Origin: Spartobacteria bacterium
GTDB lineage: Bacteria; Verrucomicrobiota; Verrucomicrobiia; Chthoniobacterales; UBA10450
Direction: 5' to 3'
Assembly (NCBI GenBank): GCA_021324035.1
Contig: JAJPJU010000078.1
Coordinates: 1 to 19,610, forward strand
DNA: 19,610 bases
Within the stretch, counting starts at the first letter, position 1, and the number at the start of each line of letters is the position of its first letter. A program made the translations under genes and the position numbers. Under the pieces are notes generated by a model. It worked only from the letters and a program-made list of their open reading frames with translations. It searched no databases and was not told where the DNA came from. Below are positions 8,628 to 16,002 of this stretch, piece by piece.

Positions 8628-11081
8628 ATGAACGATATCCGATTTGCCTTCCGGATGCTGGCAAAGACGCCTGCCTTTACTCTGGTTGCGATTTTTACCC
8701 TCGCGCTCGGCATCGGGGCGAACACCGCAATTTTCAGCGTAGTTAACGCGCTTTTGCTCAAGCCGCTTCCGTTTCCTGAGCCAAAGCAGTTGCTTGCTTT
8801 CGGGATCACCGATACCCGCGAGAAAAATCAAAGCATGCTCGGTTCGCTTTCGTATCCGGATTTTTTCGACTTTCGCGATCAAAACCAAACCTTGGCAGGG
8901 GTCGCGGTTTATCGTGATCGCGATTTTGCTCTTCCCGGACAAGCGGGCGCAACTAGTGTCCGCGGGGTAAAATCGAGCGCGGAATTCTTTGATGTGCTCG
9001 GCATCAAGCCGGCGATGGGGCATTCGTTTTCCCGCGACGATGAGCAGGCCGCCGGCGGCGCCGGCGGATTCAAAATAATTCTAAGCGATGATTTTTGGCG
9101 TCAATATTTCGGCGGCGATCCAAATGTTCTCGGCCACACGATCGAGCTCGACCAACGTTTGTACACCGTCATCGGAGTGATGCCGTCGCGCTTTCAATAT
9201 CCGATCCAAAGCGATCCGGTCTCGATTTACGTCACGATCGCCGAAGACTCAGCCACCAGCGATGGCACGAAGCCAGTCACCCAAGAACGCGGCAATCACA
9301 TGATGGAAGCGATTGCCCGGCTTAAGCCCGGGACCACGATGGAGCAGGCGGAGGCGGATCTGTCCAACGTCGCGGCGAATCTCGAAAGACAATACCCGAA
9401 TACAAATTCGTATTTCGGGGCGCGTTTTAAACCTCTGCGCGAAGAATTGGTTGGCGATGTCCGCTCGGCACTTTACGTCCTTTTTGGCGCGGTCCTTTGC
9501 GTCTTGCTCATCGCCAACGCGAATGTAGCAAATCTCTTGCTCGCGCGAGCGTCCGTTCGCGGAAAGGAAATCGCGCTGCGCGCGGCGGTCGGCGCGAGCC
9601 GTGGCCGGATCATTCGCCAATTGCTGACCGAGAGTATGATTCTGGCCGGGCTTGGCGGCCTTTGCGGATTGATTGTCGCACAATGGGGGACCGATGCGCT
9701 GATCAAAACCGTGCCGCAAAACATTCCTCGTATCGGCGACATCCGGCTCGACGGCGTTGTGCTTGGTTTTACACTTTTAGTTTCGTTAGGCACCGGCGTC
9801 ATTTTCGGACTGGTGCCGGCCTGGCAGGCTTCGAGCGTCGATTTGAACTCGTCGCTCAAGTCCGGCACCCGAACCGGCTCCGGTGAGCACAAAAGCCGTT
9901 TGCGCAATGGACTGGTGATGGGTGAAGTCGCGCTCGCGCTCGTTCTTCTGATTTGCGCGGGCCTGCTGATTCAAACATTCGCCCGGCTCGGACGCGTTCA
10001 ACCTGGTTTCCGTTCAGAGCGTTTGCTTACCGCCAGTATTGAGGTGGCCAACACTGCTTATCCCAAGAACGAAAACGTCAGCGCTTTTTACGATCGCTTT
10101 CTGGAACGAATTCGCACCTTGCCAGGAGTTCAATCCGCCAGCGCAATCCTTCCCCTGCCTTTGAGCGGCAGGAATATGACGACTGATTTCGATCTTGAAG
10201 AACATCCGCTCCCGGAGGGACAACGGGCGGGCTCGCCGGTTCGCGTCATCGGCACCGATTATTTTGCAACTGCGGGAATTCCCGTGCGCCAAGGTCGCGG
10301 TTTTGATGAGCGCGACCAATTCAATTCACCGCCGGTCGTGATCGTGAACGAGCGCTTCGCGCAGAGATATTTTCCGGGACAAAATCCGGTCGGCAAAAGG
10401 ATCAAGCCCGGCGTCTCGGCGGATGATTCGGGCGAGAAAATGCGTGAGATCGTCGCAGTGGTTGGAAATGTAAAGGACACCTCTCTCAAGAAGGAGGATT
10501 CGCCGGAGATCTATCTGCCACGCACCCAGATTCCGGTTCGCACCATGTCGCTCGTCGTGCGGACAAATGTGTCTGATCCGAGCACTATCACAACCTCGAT
10601 TCGCAAGGAACTGACCGCCCTCGATTCGTCGATTCCCTTGCGCAGTGTGCGCGTTTTCGACGAATACATCTCGCGCTCGCTTGCCCGTCCACGATTCAAC
10701 GCGCTCTTGTTAACCATTTTTGCCGCAAGCGCACTTGTGCTTACTGCCATCGGCATCTATGGGGTGCTCGCCTATTCAGTTGCGCAACGCACTAACGAGA
10801 TCGGCATTCGAATGGCCCTCGGCGCGGCCAGGTACAACATCTTCAAATTAGTGATCGGACAGGCAATGACCGTTGTCGGGGTCAGCGTGGCGATTGGACT
10901 GGTCGGCGCCTTCGCCGCAACGCGTTTGTTGAGCAGTCTGCTCTTTGGCGTCAGCGCGTGGGATCCTTTCACGTTCAGCGCGATCGTGGTTTTGATCTCG
11001 TTGGTGTCCTTTCTGGCGGCCTGGCTTCCTGCTCGCCGCGCTTCCAACGTCGATCCAGTCGTCGCTTTACGAACTGAATAA
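8628..11081 (+). CDS. ADOP-like duplicated MacB/FtsX permease (fourth of array)
   Basis: This 817-aa paralogue begins MNDIRFAFRMLAKTPAFTLV with first-helix motif GIGANTAIFSVVNALLLKPLP. Membrane segments are near 18-45, 281-304, 335-358, 378-401, 427-450, 691-716, 745-768 and 783-806. Core domain 1 carries a Gly/Ala-rich insertion, EQAAGGAGGFKII, near residue 145. Core domain 2 has RYFPGQNPVGKRI. Segment 2 reads LLIANANVANLLLA; the Cys that the other seven copies carry at this place is Asn297 here. The linker is KSGTRTGSGEHK. The second coupling helix is EIGIRMALGAARYNIF and the tail is PARRASNVDPVVALRTE. Its C-terminal half, with LFGVSAWDPFTF, most resembles that of the next gene (LFGVGATDFRTM). 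It starts 6 nt after the previous stop without a visible ribosome binding site. Confidence 0.93.
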   Translation: MNDIRFAFRMLAKTPAFTLVAIFTLALGIGANTAIFSVVNALLLKPLPFPEPKQLLAFGITDTREKNQSMLGSLSYPDFFDFRDQNQTLAGVAVYRDRDFALPGQAGATSVRGVKSSAEFFDVLGIKPAMGHSFSRDDEQAAGGAGGFKIILSDDFWRQYFGGDPNVLGHTIELDQRLYTVIGVMPSRFQYPIQSDPVSIYVTIAEDSATSDGTKPVTQERGNHMMEAIARLKPGTTMEQAEADLSNVAANLERQYPNTNSYFGARFKPLREELVGDVRSALYVLFGAVLCVLLIANANVANLLLARASVRGKEIALRAAVGASRGRIIRQLLTESMILAGLGGLCGLIVAQWGTDALIKTVPQNIPRIGDIRLDGVVLGFTLLVSLGTGVIFGLVPAWQASSVDLNSSLKSGTRTGSGEHKSRLRNGLVMGEVALALVLLICAGLLIQTFARLGRVQPGFRSERLLTASIEVANTAYPKNENVSAFYDRFLERIRTLPGVQSASAILPLPLSGRNMTTDFDLEEHPLPEGQRAGSPVRVIGTDYFATAGIPVRQGRGFDERDQFNSPPVVIVNERFAQRYFPGQNPVGKRIKPGVSADDSGEKMREIVAVVGNVKDTSLKKEDSPEIYLPRTQIPVRTMSLVVRTNVSDPSTITTSIRKELTALDSSIPLRSVRVFDEYISRSLARPRFNALLLTIFAASALVLTAIGIYGVLAYSVAQRTNEIGIRMALGAARYNIFKLVIGQAMTVVGVSVAIGLVGAFAATRLLSSLLFGVSAWDPFTFSAIVVLISLVSFLAAWLPARRASNVDPVVALRTE

Positions 11082-11086
11082 CTGCC

Positions 11087-13534
11087 ATGCAAAATCTCCG
11101 TTACGCCTTACGAGTCCTGGCCAAACAGCCGCTCTTCACCGCCATCGTTATATTAACTTTTGCGCTTGGGATCGGCGCGAACACCGCAGTGTTCAGCGTG
11201 CTTAATGCGGTATTGTTGCGTCCGCTGCCATTCCACGCGCCGCAAAATCTTGTCGCCCTCGGCGAATTCGATATGCGCGAGAAAGCCGATCCTGGAACGG
11301 AGATTCAGTCGATCTCCTATCTCGATTACGTTGACTGGCGCGATCAAACGAAAGTTTTCGAGCACGTTGCTGTTTATACAAATCAGAGTGTCGGCACACT
11401 GACGGACGGGAGTCAGGCGACCCACGTGCAAGGCGAATCGGTGTCGGCCGATTTGTTTCCGCTACTCGGAGTTCAACCTGTTCTTGGTCGCATGTTTTTG
11501 CCGAAAGAGGACGAACCGGGCAATCGCGTCGTCATTTTGAGCAACGAATTCTGGCGAAGGCAATTTGGAGCAGACCGTGAAATTATCGGCCGCAACATCA
11601 CTCTCGACGGTAAATCGTTTCAAGTGATCGGAGTGATGCCGCCACATTTCACTTATCCGCTGCGATTCTCGAATCCCCCGGAGCTGTGGATCTCGATGGC
11701 GCTCTTGCGTTCAACCGACGACGGCTCCCAGCCAATGACCGAGCAGCGCGACAACGATTTCTTCGGTTGTGTTGCGCGGCTGAAACCCGGCGTCTCGATT
11801 CGGCAGGCCCAGGCAAATCTCGACACGATCACCGCGAACTGGCATCAACAATATCCGGCCAAACTTAATACCGGCGCGAAAGTCGTGCCGGAACTGAGCG
11901 CGATGCTCGGCAGCAGCCACTCTGCGTTGCTGATGCTGTGCGCGATGGCGGGCTGCGTTCTGCTCGTCGCCTGCGTAAACGTTGCCAACCTGTTGCTGGC
12001 GCGTTCGCTTTCGCGTAATCGCGAAATCAGTATTCGGGCCGCCCTTGGGGCCGGCCGCAGTCATATTCTGCGACAACTACTCGTTGAAAGTATTTTGCTC
12101 GGCGGAGTCGGCGGCTTGGCTGGTTTGGTTCTAGCGCTCTGGGGAATCGATTCGTTGAAAGCGTTTTTGCCGGGCTTACCGCGGATTGACGAAATCTCGC
12201 CCGATCTGCGAGTGCTCGGATTTACTGCTCTGGTCAGCGTAGGCGTAGGAATTCTTGCCGGACTACTTCCGGCATGGCGCGCTTCGCATCCGAATCTCGC
12301 GACTTCACTTAACGAAGCTTCTCGCGGATCGAGTGAAGGCGCGTCCGGCCACCGGACGCGTGCCAGTCTGGTTGTTATCGAGATCGTGCTCGCGCTCGTT
12401 CTTCTCGCGAGCGCCGGATTGCTGGTCGAAAGTTTTCTGCGTTTGCAAAAAGTTCCAGCCGGCTTCGATCCCTCGAAAGTTGTGACTACGCGCATCGCGT
12501 TGCCCAGCGCCAGTTATCCGAAGCCACAAGACTCGACCGCTTTTTTCAAGAAATTGCTCGAACGAGTTTCTGTTCTTCCTGGCGTGCAATCCGCCGCCGC
12601 GGCCTGGTGGATCCCGCTCAGCGGAAGCGACATCAGTTTTAATTTCAACGTTCAGGAACGGCCGCTTCCGGAAGGCCAGCAACCGGTTGCCCAGGTCAAT
12701 GTCGTTACACCGGAATATTTTCAAACGCTCCGAACTCCGATCGCACTCGGCCGCGCTTTCAACGAGCGCGATGACAGAAATGCGCCACCGGTGGTGATCG
12801 TCTCCGAGAGTTTCGCCAAACAATATTTTCCGGGCGAAAATCCAATCGGCAAGCGGATCATTCCGAACGGATCTGATTCAGACGGCAAACCGCCGGTCCG
12901 GGAAATCGTCGGCGTCGTTACCGACGTGCATTTGATCAGCCTGCGGGTCGCACCCGTGCCGCAGATTTACATTCCGCACCAGCAGTTCGCAATTGGCGCG
13001 ATGTCGATTTTTGTTCGAACCCAGGTCGATCCGGAATCGCTCACCAACGCGTTGCGCCGAACGGTGGCGGAGATGGACAAGGACGTGCCGATTTATCGGA
13101 CACGCACCCTGACGGATTATATGGCGCAATCGGTCGCGCAACCGCGCTTGAACGCGATGCTGGTCAGTTTGTTTGCAGTGATCGCATTGCTTCTGGCGGC
13201 TGCGGGCATTTTCGGAGTGATGAGTTACTCGGTTGCGCAGCGCACCCAGGAAATCGGAATCCGAATGGCGCTCGGCGCGCAGCGTTATGACGTGTTGCGA
13301 CTCATTGTCGTTCAGGGAATGCGCTTCGTAACCGTTGGTTTGGCTGTGGGATTGATCGGCGTGCTGGTTTGCTCGCGCCTGCTCCAAAGTTTTCTTTTCG
13401 GCGTCGGCGCGACTGATTTTCGAACCATGCTCGGCGTGACTTTGATTCTCGCCGCCGTCGCTTTCGTTGCCTGCTTTGTGCCGGCCCGGCGGGCGACGAT
13501 GGTCGATCCAATCAAGGCGCTACGCACGGAATGA
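11087..13534 (+). CDS. ADOP-like duplicated MacB/FtsX permease (fifth of array)
   Basis: This 815-aa paralogue begins MQNLRYALRVLAKQPLFTAI with GIGANTAVFSVLNAVLLRPLP. Membrane segments are near 18-45, 280-303, 332-356, 375-399, 426-449, 689-714, 745-768 and 782-806. Core domain 1 ends QVIGVMPPHFTYP; core domain 2 carries QYFPGENPIGKRII. The first coupling helix is EISIRAALGAGR, the linker NEASRGSSEGASG, the second coupling helix EIGIRMALGAQRYDVL, and the tail PARRATMVDPIKALRTE. It starts 5 nt after the previous stop. It is the last member of the GIGANT subgroup. After it the spacing widens to 31 nt and a different permease subgroup begins. Confidence 0.93.
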   Translation: MQNLRYALRVLAKQPLFTAIVILTFALGIGANTAVFSVLNAVLLRPLPFHAPQNLVALGEFDMREKADPGTEIQSISYLDYVDWRDQTKVFEHVAVYTNQSVGTLTDGSQATHVQGESVSADLFPLLGVQPVLGRMFLPKEDEPGNRVVILSNEFWRRQFGADREIIGRNITLDGKSFQVIGVMPPHFTYPLRFSNPPELWISMALLRSTDDGSQPMTEQRDNDFFGCVARLKPGVSIRQAQANLDTITANWHQQYPAKLNTGAKVVPELSAMLGSSHSALLMLCAMAGCVLLVACVNVANLLLARSLSRNREISIRAALGAGRSHILRQLLVESILLGGVGGLAGLVLALWGIDSLKAFLPGLPRIDEISPDLRVLGFTALVSVGVGILAGLLPAWRASHPNLATSLNEASRGSSEGASGHRTRASLVVIEIVLALVLLASAGLLVESFLRLQKVPAGFDPSKVVTTRIALPSASYPKPQDSTAFFKKLLERVSVLPGVQSAAAAWWIPLSGSDISFNFNVQERPLPEGQQPVAQVNVVTPEYFQTLRTPIALGRAFNERDDRNAPPVVIVSESFAKQYFPGENPIGKRIIPNGSDSDGKPPVREIVGVVTDVHLISLRVAPVPQIYIPHQQFAIGAMSIFVRTQVDPESLTNALRRTVAEMDKDVPIYRTRTLTDYMAQSVAQPRLNAMLVSLFAVIALLLAAAGIFGVMSYSVAQRTQEIGIRMALGAQRYDVLRLIVVQGMRFVTVGLAVGLIGVLVCSRLLQSFLFGVGATDFRTMLGVTLILAAVAFVACFVPARRATMVDPIKALRTE

Positions 13535-13565
13535 ATTTTTCCAAACCTTCAACCTCATCCATCCT
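13535..13565 (+). other. 31-nt G-free spacer between two permease subgroups
   Basis: This is the longest intergenic gap in the array. By count it holds 12 C, 11 T, 8 A and no G on the + strand. It contains no Shine-Dalgarno-like sequence and cannot form G-C pairs within itself. It separates the GIGANT subgroup from the FSLINDLFL subgroup. A start codon at 13467 would bridge it in frame but would overlap the previous gene by 68 nt and add 33 residues absent from every paralogue. Confidence 0.6.
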
Positions 13566-15986
13566 ATGAACGATATTCGTTTCGCATTCCGTAAATTGCG
13601 GCAGTCCCCCGCGTTTACTTCAATTGCGGTCGTGACCCTCGCGCTCGGAATCGGGCTAAACACAACGATCTTTAGTTTGATCAACGATTTGTTTCTGAAG
13701 GGCCTGCCCTTCAAGGATCCAGCGCGAGTGGTGCATTTGTATGGCGAGGACAAGTCACGCGAACTAATAGACATCGGTATCGGGGCGCCGCGTTTCTTTC
13801 ATTTTCGTGACGGACAAACCGTGTTCGAAAGTTTAGCCGGCGAGAATTTCTTTGCTTTTACCCTCACGGGACTTGGAGATGCGGTCCAGGTTTTTGGCGG
13901 AAGATTAACCTCCAACTATTTCGATGTGCTTGGGGTTCGTCCAATCCTCGGCCGGAATTTTCTGCCTGAAGAACAAGAGGGCGCGGACGTCGCGTTGATC
14001 ACAAAGAATTTCTGGGAAAAGCGCATGGGTGGCGATCCGAATGTTCTTGGCCGGAGTATTACACTCGATGGCGTCGCACACACGATTGTCGGCGTTCTAC
14101 CGAACATGCCGGCGAACTGGTTTGGTGCGAATCCGGTGGCCGAGGTGTGGACCACAAAACCGATTCAACTTCCGGGCTTTAGTTACGAACGCTTAATGCG
14201 CGGCACCAGCTTCTTGCGTGTGATCGGGCGGATAAAGCCCGGTGTCACGGTCGAGCAGGCCCAGGCGGCGCTGCCATCGCTCGACCAGAGTTATCGCACT
14301 CAATTTTCAAGCAAGATCGACAGCGGCTTCACTACGACTTTGAGAACGCTTCCCGAAGATGTAACCCAGAACATTCGCGCTGGTTTTGTCACCCTGTTTG
14401 CGGCGGTCTGTTTCGTGTTGCTTATCGCGTGCAGCAATGTCGCAAATTTGCTGCTGGTGCGTTTCAGTGGGCGCCGGCGCGAGATTGCACTTCGGTCGGC
14501 GATCGGCGCTTCGCGCGCGAGCATTGTCCGTTTGTTCGTTTTCGAGAGTTTGCTCGTGAGCTTGATTGCCGGGGCAGTGGGAGCATTTGTCGCCTGGCGA
14601 TTGGTTCCGTTGGTTCCGGCAATGGCTGCCAACTTCCTTCCGCTGGAAACGGGCACAGTGACAAGTCTGTCACTGCCGGTTCTGCTATTCACCATCGGTT
14701 TGTCGATCGTGACCGGGCTGTTGATGGGAGTTTATCCTGCAATCCAGGGATCGCACACAGACTTGGTTGACAGCTTGAAGGAGGGCGGCCGCGGAAGCAG
14801 CGGAAGTGTGCGCCAACAACGGCTTCGCAAAATCCTGGTCGGCGCGCAGGTTGCCCTTTCGGTCACTCTTTTGGCTGGCGCAGCGCTTCTCATCACCAGT
14901 TTTGTCCGGTTAACCCAACAGAACATCGGCTTCCGTTCGCAAAATCTTTGGACCGGCGCAATTACGTTGCCGATTTCACAATATCCGGACGCGCCATCAC
15001 GCCAGCGTTTCGTCGAGCAAACCCTCGATGCATTGCGTGATATTCCTGGACTCGAGAGCTCAACAATCAGCGGAGATATTCCGCTGGCTGGCGGCAATCG
15101 TACTCTGTATGCGCGCGGGGATCGCGATGTTCCCCCGGTGGAGAAACGTCCGGGAGCTCCAAGCCACGACATTGCGCCGAATTATTTCAAAACTTGGGGC
15201 ATTCCGCTTCTGGCCGGCCGCGAATTCAACGATCACGATTTGGCCGATGGCCAGATGGTTTGTTTAATCAGCCAGGCCGGCGCAAAGAAAATTTATCCAA
15301 ACGAGAACCCAATTGGCAAAACGCTGCTCGTCACCAGCCTTGGCGTTCCGTCCGAGATCATCGGAATTGTGGGCGACGTTCGGTCGATCCGGGTGGCGGA
15401 TGCGCCGGGAATGGAATTTTATCGGCCGTGGACGCAGGAAAACTTTCCGTTCGTTAACGTTGCTGTCCGCAGCAATCTCAAGCCGGATGCGGTGACGAGG
15501 CTCGTTCAATCTGCATTGACCAAAGTGAATCCCAATTTGGCGATTGCAGTTCCGCAAAGCATGGACGCAGTGGTTGCCCAAGCGCTTGGCCAGGCGCGTT
15601 TGATGACGTGGCTCCTTGGAATTTTTGCCAGCGTCGCATTGTTGCTCGCCAGTATCGGAATCTACGGAGCGGTTGCTTACACCGTCGAACAACGGACTGG
15701 GGAAATCGGAGTCCGAATGGCGCTCGGCGCCCAAACCCGCGACGTGCTGCGCTTGATCGTCAACCAGGGCATGAAACCGGTCGTGATCGGCCTCGCCATC
15801 GGCATGATGTGTGCCTTTGGATTGGGTCGACTGATCGCGTCCCAGCTCTTTGAGGTTTCGGCACATAACCCGGCGCTCTTGGGCGGTGTGACGATACTTT
15901 TGGCGGGAACGGCCTTGTTCGCCTGCCTGCTCCCGGCCCGCCGGGCCGCGATGGTCGATCCGGTCCAAGCCCTCCGGACCGAATAA
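13566..15986 (+). CDS. ADOP-like duplicated MacB/FtsX permease (sixth of array; second subgroup)
   Basis: The start at 13566 gives 806 aa beginning MNDIRFAFRKLRQSPAFTSI, aligned with all paralogues. A longer in-frame start at 13467 overlaps the preceding gene and is rejected. The first helix is GIGLNTTIFSLINDLFL, which marks this subgroup. Membrane segments are near 18-45, 274-298, 324-348, 370-395, 422-446, 678-703, 734-757 and 771-795. The first coupling helix is RRREIALRSAIGASR, the linker is KEGGRGSSGS, and the second coupling helix is EIGVRMALGAQTRDVL. Core domain 1 ends in TIVGVLPNMP. Core domain 2 carries IYPNENPIGKTL instead of the YFPG form of the first subgroup. The tail is PARRAAMVDPVQALRTE. 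Its nearest relative in the window is the gene starting at 18434, not the adjacent one at 16002. Confidence 0.93.
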   Translation: MNDIRFAFRKLRQSPAFTSIAVVTLALGIGLNTTIFSLINDLFLKGLPFKDPARVVHLYGEDKSRELIDIGIGAPRFFHFRDGQTVFESLAGENFFAFTLTGLGDAVQVFGGRLTSNYFDVLGVRPILGRNFLPEEQEGADVALITKNFWEKRMGGDPNVLGRSITLDGVAHTIVGVLPNMPANWFGANPVAEVWTTKPIQLPGFSYERLMRGTSFLRVIGRIKPGVTVEQAQAALPSLDQSYRTQFSSKIDSGFTTTLRTLPEDVTQNIRAGFVTLFAAVCFVLLIACSNVANLLLVRFSGRRREIALRSAIGASRASIVRLFVFESLLVSLIAGAVGAFVAWRLVPLVPAMAANFLPLETGTVTSLSLPVLLFTIGLSIVTGLLMGVYPAIQGSHTDLVDSLKEGGRGSSGSVRQQRLRKILVGAQVALSVTLLAGAALLITSFVRLTQQNIGFRSQNLWTGAITLPISQYPDAPSRQRFVEQTLDALRDIPGLESSTISGDIPLAGGNRTLYARGDRDVPPVEKRPGAPSHDIAPNYFKTWGIPLLAGREFNDHDLADGQMVCLISQAGAKKIYPNENPIGKTLLVTSLGVPSEIIGIVGDVRSIRVADAPGMEFYRPWTQENFPFVNVAVRSNLKPDAVTRLVQSALTKVNPNLAIAVPQSMDAVVAQALGQARLMTWLLGIFASVALLLASIGIYGAVAYTVEQRTGEIGVRMALGAQTRDVLRLIVNQGMKPVVIGLAIGMMCAFGLGRLIASQLFEVSAHNPALLGGVTILLAGTALFACLLPARRAAMVDPVQALRTE

Positions 15987-15992
15987 CCCTCT

Positions 15993-16002
15993 TATATATA
16001 TA
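15993..16002 (+). repeat. (TA)5 run leading into a start codon
   Basis: Five TA dinucleotides run from 15993 into the A of the ATG at 16002. The run stands in place of a ribosome binding site in a 15-nt spacer. It resembles a -10 box, but no matching -35 element is evident upstream inside the preceding coding sequence. Confidence 0.6.

Noticed and set aside
8274..9023. Minus-strand open frame of about 250 codons
   Set aside because: It is antisense to the end of one permease and the start of the next. The translation is rich in Arg, Glu and Gln with no hydrophobic core or motif, and the paralogous positions do not keep a matching protein.
13467..13565. Upstream start adding 33 residues to the sixth permease
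   Set aside because: It overlaps the end of the preceding permease, the added residues have no counterpart in any paralogue, and the ATG at 13566 aligns exactly with the other N-termini.
2470..14795. Recurring GGCGGCCGC octamer-like sequences near 2473, 4949 and 14785
   Set aside because: They encode the conserved Gly-Gly-Arg-Gly linker after membrane segment 4 in three paralogues, so homology and codon choice explain them.
15990..16002. TA run as a promoter -10 box
   Set aside because: No plausible -35 element is found at the right distance upstream, and the site lies inside a closely spaced gene array. It is kept only as an observation.
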